The notes beneath the pieces are model-generated. The model searched no databases and was not told the DNA's origin. It was given only the letters and a program-made list of their open reading frames with translations. Made by a program: the position numbers and the translations under genes. From positions 1 to 43,732 of the forward strand of contig NZ_CADCST010000084.1 in assembly GCF_902804485.1 (NCBI RefSeq): DNA of 43,732 bases, given 5' to 3'. Source of the DNA: Flavobacterium collinsii (GTDB taxonomy: Bacteria; Bacteroidota; Bacteroidia; Flavobacteriales; Flavobacteriaceae). Positions 34,343-41,482 of the stretch are shown here, piece after piece; the stretch's first letter is position 1; each line of letters starts with the position of its first letter.

Positions 34343-35347
34343 TTGATCAAAAGATTTTTTATTGGTTTCTTAATTCTTTTTCTGATTTCCTGTAGTAAGA
34401 ATGAAAAGCCGGTTGTTGCTTTTTATTACTGGAAAACCATTCTGAAATTATCTGAAACGGAGAAGCTTGCTTTGAAGCACAATGAAGTCACTAAACTTTA
34501 TATTCGGTATTTTGATATTGGCCAGCATCCCCAGACCAAAGAGCCCATTCCGCTTAGTCCGATTCGTTTTCAGGACGCCGTAACCAAGTTCGAAATTGTA
34601 CCCGTAGTATTTATTCAAAACAAAGTTATGTTGCCTTCTTCGCTTGATGTAGAGGATCTGGCACAGAAAACAGTTCGTTTGATTGAAGAAATCAGCACGA
34701 AGAACAAAATTACATCTCAGGAAATTCAGATCGATTGCGACTGGACCCTTAAAAGTAAAGACAACTATCTTAAATTTATTGAGAGTGTTAAAAAGCTTTC
34801 CGGAAAAAAACTCTCCGCAACAATTCGCTTGCATCAGGTAAAATATTTTAAGAAAACTAAAATTCCCAACGTAGATTCCGGAGTTTTGATGTACTACAAC
34901 ATGGGGTCAATTGCTCCCGATTCTTTAAATTCGATATACGATCAGAAAATTGCAGAACGCTATTTAAAAAGTCTGAAAAAGTATCCGATGCATCTCGATT
35001 TTGCCTTACCTATATATTCTTGGGGAATTCATATCCGAAACCAAAAAGTAATTGGTTTACGTTCTAAAATGAATGTAGCTGAACTCAAAAGGGATTCAAA
35101 TTTTCAACAACTAAGCGGAATCTTTTTTAAAGCGAAAAAATCCAATTATAAGAATGGAGTTTTTTACGAAGAAAATGACCTCTTAAAAATGGAGGTAATT
35201 ACGGCAGCAGATTTAAAACAAATGGCAGAAGAACTGGGCGAGAATACCGCGCAGCAGCCAAAAGAAATTATATTTTACGATTTAGACGAATTCAATTTAA
35301 AAAACTATGAAAAGAATATTTTTGAACAAGTTATTTCTTGTTTCTAG
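34343..35347 (+). CDS. Secreted lipoprotein, DUF3142-like TIM-barrel candidate, TTG start
   Basis: 334 residues beginning at TTG; no ATG upstream in frame, and the first residues (IKRFFIGFLILFLISCSKNEK) give a good lipoprotein signal with Cys17, so the TTG start is well supported. The mature part is a mixed alpha/beta domain with VVAFYYWKTIL, LYIRYFDIG, IQIDCDWTLKSKDNYLKFI, LSATIRLHQVKYF and VLMYYNMG. This strand pattern resembles the DUF3142 family of predicted glycoside-hydrolase-like barrels; this is an impression, not a firm match. Its 3-prime end overlaps the next gene by 41 bp in another frame, so the two are co-transcribed and probably coupled in translation. Confidence 0.75.
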   Translation: MIKRFFIGFLILFLISCSKNEKPVVAFYYWKTILKLSETEKLALKHNEVTKLYIRYFDIGQHPQTKEPIPLSPIRFQDAVTKFEIVPVVFIQNKVMLPSSLDVEDLAQKTVRLIEEISTKNKITSQEIQIDCDWTLKSKDNYLKFIESVKKLSGKKLSATIRLHQVKYFKKTKIPNVDSGVLMYYNMGSIAPDSLNSIYDQKIAERYLKSLKKYPMHLDFALPIYSWGIHIRNQKVIGLRSKMNVAELKRDSNFQQLSGIFFKAKKSNYKNGVFYEENDLLKMEVITAADLKQMAEELGENTAQQPKEIIFYDLDEFNLKNYEKNIFEQVISCF

Positions 35348-37664
35348 TGCGGTTTTACTTTTTGCATACGGAGTAATTTATGCCTGTGCAGATGGCGATT
35401 GGGATTATTTTGGATCGTACAGTTCTAATTTTACTCCCGAAACTTTTGCAGACAAATCCTATTCACCGCTTTTCCTGTCGGGTGGAATTTTCTACGGAAT
35501 TGGTTTTGATACCGAGCACAATTCCCGTTTCAACAAAGATATTAAGTCTGATTGGGGAACGTATCTTAAAGGGAAAATCGATACCACTACCGTAAATTAT
35601 TTTTTAATTGGAGAAGAAAAACCGGATTATTATTCAGAAAATAAAAGTGCGATAAAAAACAAGGAAGAAATTAAAGATCTTCATACGTTTTATAAAAACA
35701 AAAAGGAAAATAAATCCTCTTTGAAATGGGGGAAAAAGATCTCGCTGAAGGATGATAAGGTAAAAAGCTTTGTCGAGTTTTTGTATCTGGCGCAAAAAAT
35801 AGAAACCGTTTCTATTAACAGAGATTACTGGAGTTACGATCCGGTGGAGGCAAAAACGTTCAACGATGCCAAAATGATTCAGTCGATCGAGAATGTGTAC
35901 AACACGACTTCAGATCCTTTTCTGAAAAACAGATATTGGTTTTTGACTATGAAAGCTCGTTTTTACAGCAACAATAAACAAAAAGCCGTTGATTTTTTTA
36001 ATAAAACAGAAAAATCGGTTCCTAAAAATGTACTGTATTATCGAGCACTTTCCTACGTGGCAGGAGTGAATCACAAGCAAAATAAATTTGCAGCTTCAAA
36101 CTATTTGTACGCACAGGTTTTTGATAAATGCCCGGAATTGAGAATCGTTACCGCTTATTGTTTTAGGCCAAAAAATGAAACCGACTGGAATAAAGCGTTG
36201 ACGATGGCTAAAAATAATAAGGAAAAAGCAGCGCTTTGGGCTGTTCGAGGTTACTACAAAGACGAAAAAAAGTCCATTGAAAAAATCTATGAATTAGATC
36301 CTAAAAGCGAACATCTGAATTATCTGGCAACACGATTAGTGAACAGACAAGAGGAGGCGATAAACAATTCTTTTCAGAAAGATGGAGGAGAAAATCAGCC
36401 TATGAAAAAACTTAGTGTGGCCGAAAACAAAACCGAAAATCAGGTGAAGGTGGATCAAAAAACATTGGATTTAATTGCTAGAATTTCAGCAGCAGGAAAT
36501 ACAGACCGACCTTACTTATGGGATTTGTCTCTGGGGTATTTACAGACTTTAAAAGGAGATTATGCCAATGCAGATAAGAATTTTGATAAAGCGGTAAAAA
36601 CGCTTCCTAAAACAGAACTGGCAGGAATGCAGCTTCGTTTGCTTCGTTTTGTAAATAATTTGAGCAAAATAGACAAGCTTACGGATAAAAACGAAAAAAC
36701 AATCCTCGCCGATTTAAACTGGCTGTATTTTGAACTTCCTAAGAATTACAAAGGGCAGGAATTTCGTTATCAGAATGCTTCTTCCTGGAGCAGAAGTTAT
36801 TTGTCAACGCTTTACCGAGAAAAGGGAAATCCGGTGATGGCTGAAATTTATGGCGAATCGCGCTACAGTTACTGGAACGATGGAAATTCATTTTATGACA
36901 ATGAAAAAGTTTTATTAGACATGAAAGCTTTCTTGTCTAAATCCAATAAATCTGAAATTGAAAGTATCGGTGCAGGGATTTATAGTTTAAAACTAAAAGA
37001 TATTAATAATTTTCAGGCGGTTGAGGCAACCTTTAAAAACAAGATTCCGGAAGCTATTGAGTACATGAAACAGACAGATTCGGTTCAATACAGCAAGTTC
37101 TTGGGGAATCCGTTTAACGGAAATATAAAAGACTGTCACGACTGCGATCACACGGCGTATCAAAAAAGAAAATATACTTTTATGGATTTCCTGACTACGG
37201 TAAAGGAAATGCAGGGTAAACTGGCTCAAAAAGAAGATGTGTACACGAACAGTCTGCTGCTGGGAAATGCCTTTTATAATATTACACATTTCGGAAACGG
37301 AAGAACTTTTTATGAAATCACAATTATAGGTTACGGTTCAAGTCCATATTCGTTTAGAGATTCGATGAAGCGAATGATAACCAATTGTGATCTTCCTAAA
37401 ATGTACTATCAAAAAGCGTTGGAAGCGGCCACAACAAAAGAGCAAAAAGCAAAATGTATTTATATGCTGGCCAAATGCGAACGAAACGAATATTACAATA
37501 ATAAGTACAACAACCTTAAAAACTGGTGGGAAGCTGACGACGATAAAATTAATTTTATTGCCTGGAGCGGTTTTAAAGCGTTGCAGAAAGACTATTCGGA
37601 TACGAAGTATTATCAGGATGTTATTGCCGAATGCGGTTACTTTAATACGTATGTAAATCAATAA
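35307..37664 (+). CDS. Large secreted protein of unknown function with TPR-like helices
   Basis: 785 residues. A signal peptide (NKLFLVSSAVLLFAYGVIYA) is followed by CADGDWDYFGSYSSNF, found at the start of the mature chain; the Cys could carry lipid. The middle (about 200-480) consists of helical pairs with small residues in TPR-like spacing, for example NRYWFLTMKARFYSNNKQKAVDFFNK and WDLSLGYLQTLKGDYANADKNFDKAVKTLP. A CHDCDHTAYQ motif at about 612-621 might bind metal. It overlaps the preceding DUF3142-like gene by 41 bp, suggesting they work together at the cell surface. I do not know the function. Confidence 0.75.
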   Translation: MKRIFLNKLFLVSSAVLLFAYGVIYACADGDWDYFGSYSSNFTPETFADKSYSPLFLSGGIFYGIGFDTEHNSRFNKDIKSDWGTYLKGKIDTTTVNYFLIGEEKPDYYSENKSAIKNKEEIKDLHTFYKNKKENKSSLKWGKKISLKDDKVKSFVEFLYLAQKIETVSINRDYWSYDPVEAKTFNDAKMIQSIENVYNTTSDPFLKNRYWFLTMKARFYSNNKQKAVDFFNKTEKSVPKNVLYYRALSYVAGVNHKQNKFAASNYLYAQVFDKCPELRIVTAYCFRPKNETDWNKALTMAKNNKEKAALWAVRGYYKDEKKSIEKIYELDPKSEHLNYLATRLVNRQEEAINNSFQKDGGENQPMKKLSVAENKTENQVKVDQKTLDLIARISAAGNTDRPYLWDLSLGYLQTLKGDYANADKNFDKAVKTLPKTELAGMQLRLLRFVNNLSKIDKLTDKNEKTILADLNWLYFELPKNYKGQEFRYQNASSWSRSYLSTLYREKGNPVMAEIYGESRYSYWNDGNSFYDNEKVLLDMKAFLSKSNKSEIESIGAGIYSLKLKDINNFQAVEATFKNKIPEAIEYMKQTDSVQYSKFLGNPFNGNIKDCHDCDHTAYQKRKYTFMDFLTTVKEMQGKLAQKEDVYTNSLLLGNAFYNITHFGNGRTFYEITIIGYGSSPYSFRDSMKRMITNCDLPKMYYQKALEAATTKEQKAKCIYMLAKCERNEYYNNKYNNLKNWWEADDDKINFIAWSGFKALQKDYSDTKYYQDVIAECGYFNTYVNQ

Positions 37665-37686
37665 TTGAAATTAAAATTTAGAGGTT

Positions 37687-38091
37687 ATGGTAAATAAAAT
37701 TGAGCATATCGGAATTGCCGTGAAGAATATGGAGGACGCCAATGTGCTGTTCGAAAAATTACTGGGCGTTCCATCCTATAAAATGGAGTCGGTAGAGAGT
37801 GAAGGAGTCTTAACCTCGTTTTTTCAAACCGGAACCAATAAGATTGAACTTTTGGTGGCGACGAATCCTGAAAGCCCAATTGCAAAGTTTTTGGAGAAAA
37901 AGGGGGAAGGAATTCATCATATTGCTTTTGATGTCGAAGACATTCATGCCGAAATCGCCCGTTTGAAAAACGAAGGTTTTGTACTGATTAATGACGTTCC
38001 TAAAAAGGGAGCCGATAATAAATTAGTGGTTTTTTTACATCCAAAGAACACAAATGGTGTTTTGGTCGAGCTTTGTCAGGAAATTAAATAA
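37687..38091 (+). CDS. mce: Methylmalonyl-CoA epimerase
   Basis: 134 residues, vicinal oxygen chelate fold of two betaalphabetabetabeta units. Metal ligands: His7 in IEHIGIAVKN, Gln in FFQTG, His in GIHHIAFDVEDI, and the Glu near the end (GVLVELCQ). It interconverts the (R) and (S) forms of methylmalonyl-CoA in the propionyl-CoA/succinyl-CoA pathway. The length is that of a single-domain epimerase. It stands alone: 22 bp after an unrelated gene and 147 bp before the tRNA gene. The mutase is not in this window. Confidence 0.93.
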   Translation: MVNKIEHIGIAVKNMEDANVLFEKLLGVPSYKMESVESEGVLTSFFQTGTNKIELLVATNPESPIAKFLEKKGEGIHHIAFDVEDIHAEIARLKNEGFVLINDVPKKGADNKLVVFLHPKNTNGVLVELCQEIK

Positions 38092-38194
38092 AAAATTTTC
38101 TTTTTCTGATTCGAAATAAGCAGTTGAAAATCAATTGTGTTTTAGGAAACACAGGGTATTGTTTGAAATTAAATGCAAATCATCTCCCAAAATA

Positions 38195-38226
38195 TTTGGT
38201 GTGAATGAAAAATAGTAGTAATATTG
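38195..38226 (+). promoter_or_regulatory. Promoter of the tRNA gene
   Basis: TTTG (38195-38198), 20 bp, then TAATATTG (38219-38226), one mismatch from TAnnTTTG. Transcription would start near 38233, a few bases before the mature tRNA. The spacing equals that of the sdh promoter. Confidence 0.6.
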
Positions 38227-38238
38227 CATCCTCAAACC

Positions 38239-38312
38239 GGTCCTATAGCTCAGCTGGTTAGAGCACCTGACTCATAATCAGGTGGTCCCTGGTTCGAGCC
38301 CAGGTGGGACCA
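38239..38312 (+). tRNA. tRNA with CAT anticodon (elongator Met or Ile2)
   Basis: A 74-base cloverleaf. The acceptor stem is GGTCCTA (38239-38245) with TGGGACC (38305-38311), discriminator A38312. D-arm AGCTCAGCTGGTTAGAGC. Anticodon stem CCTGA/TCAGG with loop CTCATAA, anticodon CAT at 38273-38275. T-arm CCTGG-TTCGAGC-CCAGG. CCA is not encoded. CAT anticodons occur in initiator Met, elongator Met and lysidine-modified Ile2 tRNAs; the A-T pair at 7:66 and the lack of three G-C pairs above the anticodon loop exclude the initiator. I cannot separate Met from Ile2 by eye. Confidence 0.95.
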
Positions 38313-38321
38313 CAGAAATTC

Positions 38322-38352
38322 AAGCCTTTACAGCAATGTAAAGGCTTTTTTG
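38322..38352 (+). terminator. Rho-independent terminator of the tRNA
   Basis: AAGCCTTTACA, loop GCAA, TGTAAAGGCTT and a T-run: a perfect 11-bp stem 9 bases after the tRNA. Mobile DNA begins immediately behind it. Confidence 0.9.
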
Positions 38353-38360
38353 TTTTCTTT

Positions 38361-38975
38361 GTCCATCATATTTTTGGAGACCAAACGCAATTAGGGTTAG
38401 ACTATATAAAACTTTTGTATGAGAAACCTACGCAGACTTTGCCAATTCTTTGTTTAGTGAGCAAAGAGCGATCAACAGGAAAAAGCTCGTTTATAAAGTG
38501 GTTGAAAGCTATTTTTGGAATGAATATGACTTACATAAAAGGCGATTCGTTTGGCTCGCAATTTAATTCTGATTGGGCAAGTATGTTGCTTGTAGCGATT
38601 GATGAAGTATTTTTTGATAAAAAGGAGATTACAGAACGATTAAAGTATCTTTCTACGACTGACAAAGATAAAATGGAAGCAAAAGGCAAGGATTGACAAG
38701 AAATTGAATTCTTTGCAAAATTTATTCTTTGTTCTAATAATGAAGATAATTTTATCTAAATAGACGAAGAAGAAATCCGTTTTTGGATTCGAAAAATCCG
38801 TGTCATAAATACAGAAGATGTATTTTTTCTTGAAAAACTCAATAAAGAAATTCAAATGCAACAAATTCAAAACGATAAGATAAGAAAAACTTGGGGATAT
38901 ATGTATACTACTAATAATAAAGAAACTAAAAAACTCATGGAAAAAGCTTATTTCAACTCATTAGAGAGTAAATAA
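38361..38975 (+). pseudogene. Decayed phage/plasmid primase-helicase (D5/DUF5906-like)
   Basis: A single reading frame runs from about 38361 to TAA 38973-38975 but is broken by TGA 38694-38696 and TAA 38757-38759. Conceptual residues: HHIFGDQTQLGLDYIKLLYEKP, then the P-loop-like CLVSKERSTGKSSFIKWL, SDWASMLLVAIDEVFFDKKE (Walker B region) and EIEFFAKFILCSNNEDNFI, then EEIRFWIRKIRVIN. This is the SF3 helicase part of D5/DUF5906 proteins, which drive replication of phages and mobile plasmids. The N-terminal primase part is missing; the homology begins right behind the tRNA terminator. So it is a 5-prime truncated relic of an integrated element with two later nonsense mutations. Confidence 0.8.
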
Positions 38976-39004
38976 TGATGGAAAAGGTTCGAAACGGCTA
39001 TTCT

Positions 39005-39349
39005 TTATATATTTTTATTTTTATAAATTTCAATTATTTCTTTCAATTCATTTATTCGTTTTTCATATTGCTCAATTAGTTTATAGGATAGTTCCTGAGC
39101 CGAATATGTTGAATTTAATTTTTGTTGATTATCATTTCCGTCCAACAAATCTCTTTTGATTAAATCTTCTGGATAAATTGTGAAAATTTCGCAAATTCTT
39201 AAAATATGGTTTGCCCACGAATGATTCTCACCATTCTCCATTCTGGCATAAGAAGATTATGATATATTCAGGTAGTCTGCCATTTCCTCTTGTGAAAAAC
39301 TTTTACTCTTTCTGAGTTTTTTAAACCTATTTCCAACCAATGCATTCAT
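39005..39349 (-). pseudogene. XRE-family regulator broken by one in-frame TAA
   Basis: From ATG at 39347-39349 the frame reads MNALVGNRFKKLRKSKSFSQ and EEMADYLNIS, then TAA (39257-39259), then SSYARMENGENHSWANHI and further to 39005. The parts before and after the stop together form a normal Cro/C1-type HTH (a family that usually has NISQSSYARMENG), so a single C-to-T change of CAA to TAA explains the break. The remainder holds a C-terminal coiled coil (LIEQYEKRINELKEIIEIYKNK). The 78-residue part after the stop could only restart at Met37 and would lack half of the HTH. It is divergent from the GG-peptide gene, of which it may once have been the regulator. Confidence 0.8.
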
Positions 39350-39452
39350 GTCCTTTAAGTAATATTTTTCCTAAAAATATGGAGAGCCGATTTGCTTTTA
39401 AATACTCACTAGATCGTGTTTTTATTTATGTAAGAAAAAAAACAAAAAAATT

Positions 39453-39466
39453 GGGTAAAATTACCC
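39453..39466. promoter_or_regulatory. Palindrome GGGTAAAATTACCC
   Basis: GGGTAA-AA-TTACCC is a perfect 14-bp palindrome, 34 bp upstream of the -7 box of the peptide gene and between it and the divergent broken XRE regulator. It has the size and symmetry of an XRE operator. Nothing else explains it. Confidence 0.5.
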
Positions 39467-39499
39467 GTTTAGAGCATAAGACAAATCATCATAAAAACA

Positions 39500-39507
39500 T
39501 AAATTTG
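39500..39507 (+). promoter_or_regulatory. -7 element TAAATTTG of the GG-peptide gene
   Basis: TAAATTTG fits TAnnTTTG and lies 30 bp before ATG 39537. No clear TTG lies 20 bp upstream, suggesting a weak or activated promoter. Confidence 0.55.
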
Positions 39508-39536
39508 AATTTATTAACAATTTAACTATTATATTT

Positions 39537-39737
39537 ATGAAAAAATTAGAATTAAATCAAATGGAAAATTTGAACGGAGGACGACCTACTAAACAACAAA
39601 TAGGATGTGCGGCCTCACTAGCTGGTCTAGCTTTAACTTACGCTGGAGCATTTGCTATTACTGCCGCTACAGGTGGCGCAGGATTATTTGCTGCTGCTTT
39701 TATCGTTGGATCAATAGGTGTAGGAACATCTTGTTAA
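39537..39737 (+). CDS. Double-glycine leader peptide, bacteriocin-like
   Basis: 66 residues. The leader MKKLELNQMENLNGG carries the L-x-x-x-(M/L)-x-x-L-x-GG pattern cut by C39 peptidases. The predicted mature peptide has 51 residues from Arg16: a basic start (RPTKQQIG), Cys24, a Gly/Ala-rich hydrophobic stretch (about 25-62) and Cys66 as the last residue. It has exactly two cysteines, so a single disulfide would close a 43-residue loop. The composition resembles membrane-active class II bacteriocins. It sits upstream of a C39 ABC exporter and a thioredoxin-like gene in the same orientation, in an AT-rich accessory island. I do not recognise the mature sequence; an intercellular signal peptide is an alternative. 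Confidence 0.85.
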   Translation: MKKLELNQMENLNGGRPTKQQIGCAASLAGLALTYAGAFAITAATGGAGLFAAAFIVGSIGVGTSC

Positions 39738-39825
39738 GTTAAATTAATCTTTTAATTTATTAATGATTTTATTAGCGATAAAGCACTAATTAACTAGTTT
39801 TAGAACATTGTAAAAAATATACAAC

Positions 39826-40026
39826 ATGACTTTAAAAACAAAAAAATGGTTTTACTTTAACCTTATTTTCGTTAGCGGAGGTTTGGGGGGGTTTTTAATT
39901 GGTCATATGATAAAAAATGGTTTTTCAATTGGAATGGCTTTTACTGTGGCCGGTCTATTGATGACAACTTTAGCATCATACATCCAATGGAAATATATTG
40001 TAAAAACATTAACTAGCCAAAAATGA
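39826..40026 (+). CDS. Two-TM small membrane protein, candidate immunity protein
   Basis: 66 residues with two predicted membrane helices (about 8-26: WFYFNLIFVSGGLGGFLIG; about 34-56) joined by a short basic loop, and a basic C-terminus (WKYIVKTLTSQK). It lies 88 bp after the GG-peptide gene on the same strand. Small multi-pass proteins at this place are commonly immunity proteins, but I recognise no family, and the location is the only evidence. It is cut off from the transporter genes by two hairpins at 40227-40297. Confidence 0.6.
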   Translation: MTLKTKKWFYFNLIFVSGGLGGFLIGHMIKNGFSIGMAFTVAGLLMTTLASYIQWKYIVKTLTSQK

Positions 40027-40226
40027 TTTTATCTTAAATAATCTGAAATTTATTTTTCAAAAAAAATCGTGATAAAAAAGATAGCTTCTAAATAGACCTA
40101 AGCAATATTTTATGGATTGTTGATAATCGTAAATTATTTTACGAAATTCTGTCCAGAAATTAATAGTTTTTTGATTTTCGTGACTTTCTTTTGTTATCTC
40201 ATTTTTAGGTAAAAAAAATCTTTACT

Positions 40227-40260
40227 TGGAGTTCGTTTATTTAAAAATAAATCAACTCCA
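40227..40260 (+). promoter_or_regulatory. Hairpin TGGAGTT...AACTCCA in the leader of the exporter genes
   Basis: TGGAGTT (40227-40233) pairs with AACTCCA (40254-40260), extended inside by GTTTATTT/AATAAAT pairing with one mismatch. It stands 7 bases before the terminator at 40268. The two hairpins in tandem may act as an attenuator. Nothing else is seen in 40027-40226. Confidence 0.45.
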
Positions 40261-40267
40261 CAATTAA

Positions 40268-40297
40268 AAAAACAGCAACTGAAAAGTTGCTGTTTTT
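40268..40297. terminator. Terminator/attenuator before the exporter operon
   Basis: AAAAACAGCAACT, loop GAAA, AGTTGCTGTTTTT: a perfect 13-bp stem with T-run, 21 bp before ATG 40319. No good -7 box lies between it and the ATG, so either read-through from the peptide promoter or a promoter further up feeds the exporter genes. Confidence 0.8.
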
Positions 40298-40318
40298 CAA
40301 CCCTACAATTTTATATTT

Positions 40319-40948
40319 ATGAAATCTCCATTTATAAAATGGTTAGTGCTTTCTATTGTCTCAATTTTAATTGCTGAAATTTTAAAAAAAGCGACACATT
40401 TTGATGATTTATTTTACAACTCACTATCCGAGCAACTTACTTCTCAACAAATAGAAAGTTTTCTTGGATTTCAGAAAAAATGGCAATGGGTTGGCGATTT
40501 ATTTATTCCTGTTTTGATGCTAATCAAAACATCGATAATCGCTACCATACTTTATATTGGTTTGTTTTTCTCTAGTAAAGATTTAAAATTTAGAAACCTT
40601 TGGAACATTGTCTTAAAAGCAGAATTTATTTTTTTGTTAGTTCCTGTTTTTAAAATAGTTTGGTTTTATTTTTTTCAAACCAATTATAGTTTAGATGATG
40701 TTCAAAATTTCTACCCTTTATCAGCTTTGAATATCGTAGGGTATGAAAATTTGGAAACTTGGTTTCTTTATCCGTTTCAAACTTTAAACTTATTTGAGTT
40801 AGCCTACGTTATCTATTTAGGATATCAAGTCGGAAAGCTAACAAACACTAAACCAGACCATGGCTTAAAAATAGTTGCATGCAGTTATGTGCCTGCATTA
40901 TTACTTTGGGTGGTAACCATAATGTTTTTTACGCTTAATTATTCATAA
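40319..40948 (+). CDS. Multi-pass membrane protein in peptide-export cluster
   Basis: 209 residues with about five hydrophobic segments (near 7-24, 58-83, 95-118, 148-166, 185-205) and large soluble loops between. I recognise no family; proteins of similar build (sometimes labelled Yip1-like) occur with GG-leader peptides and C39 exporters in this phylum. It starts 21 bp after the terminator hairpin and 6 bp before the thioredoxin-like gene, so it heads the exporter operon. A role in immunity, peptide maturation or export is possible; the sequence does not decide. Confidence 0.65.
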   Translation: MKSPFIKWLVLSIVSILIAEILKKATHFDDLFYNSLSEQLTSQQIESFLGFQKKWQWVGDLFIPVLMLIKTSIIATILYIGLFFSSKDLKFRNLWNIVLKAEFIFLLVPVFKIVWFYFFQTNYSLDDVQNFYPLSALNIVGYENLETWFLYPFQTLNLFELAYVIYLGYQVGKLTNTKPDHGLKIVACSYVPALLLWVVTIMFFTLNYS

Positions 40949-40954
40949 AACTTC

Positions 40955-41476
40955 ATGAAAAAAAAACTAAAAATAATATTGACTATATCGTTTATATGTA
41001 TTCTTGCTTTTTTTACTTATCAAATTGTTATCAAAATAAATCACAAAAAAGAAGCAGCAGAAAACATCAAAACCATTCCTGAGTTTTCATATAAAAACAT
41101 AAACGGAGGTTTTTTTACCAATCGGGATATAAAAATCAATACTCCAACTTTGTTTATTTACTTTAACAGTGAATGCGAATATTGCAACGAAGAGGCCAAA
41201 ATGATAAAAGAAAATGCAGAAAAATTCCAAAATGTTCAACTCATTTTTGTTTCGTTTGAAAAACTGGAACTTATCAAAACATTTGTCACAAAACACCAAC
41301 TTACGTCTTATGATAATATTCATTTTTTATGCGATAACAAAGTTACTTTCTCTGCTACATTTGATGTTAAATCTTTGCCTTGTTTAGTTTTATATAATAA
41401 AAATCAAAAACTAGTAGAAAAAATAAAAGGACAAACGAAAACCGAAATTCTTCTAAAAAAATTGACTTCAGAATAA
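40955..41476 (+). CDS. Membrane-anchored thioredoxin-like protein (CEYC)
   Basis: 173 residues. One N-terminal membrane helix (about 5-27) puts the domain in the periplasm. The thioredoxin-like (AhpC/TSA-redoxin) domain holds the CxxC pair Cys74-Glu-Tyr-Cys77 in LFIYFNSECEYCNEE and a cis-Pro loop in SLPCLVLYN. The loop has LPC instead of the more common xPT. It has no obvious second domain. It lies 6 bp before the C39 exporter gene, so it most likely forms, or shuffles, the single disulfide predicted for the exported peptide. It could also keep the exporter cysteine reduced, but that lies on the cytoplasmic side. Confidence 0.88.
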   Translation: MKKKLKIILTISFICILAFFTYQIVIKINHKKEAAENIKTIPEFSYKNINGGFFTNRDIKINTPTLFIYFNSECEYCNEEAKMIKENAEKFQNVQLIFVSFEKLELIKTFVTKHQLTSYDNIHFLCDNKVTFSATFDVKSLPCLVLYNKNQKLVEKIKGQTKTEILLKKLTSE

Positions 41477-41482
41477 ATTCTA

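Noticed and set aside
38697..39259. In-frame stops in the primase relic and XRE gene as evidence for stop-codon reassignment or readthrough.
   Set aside because: Both TGA and TAA are involved, the neighbouring intact genes end normally with such codons, and the primase copy is also truncated; ordinary decay explains it.
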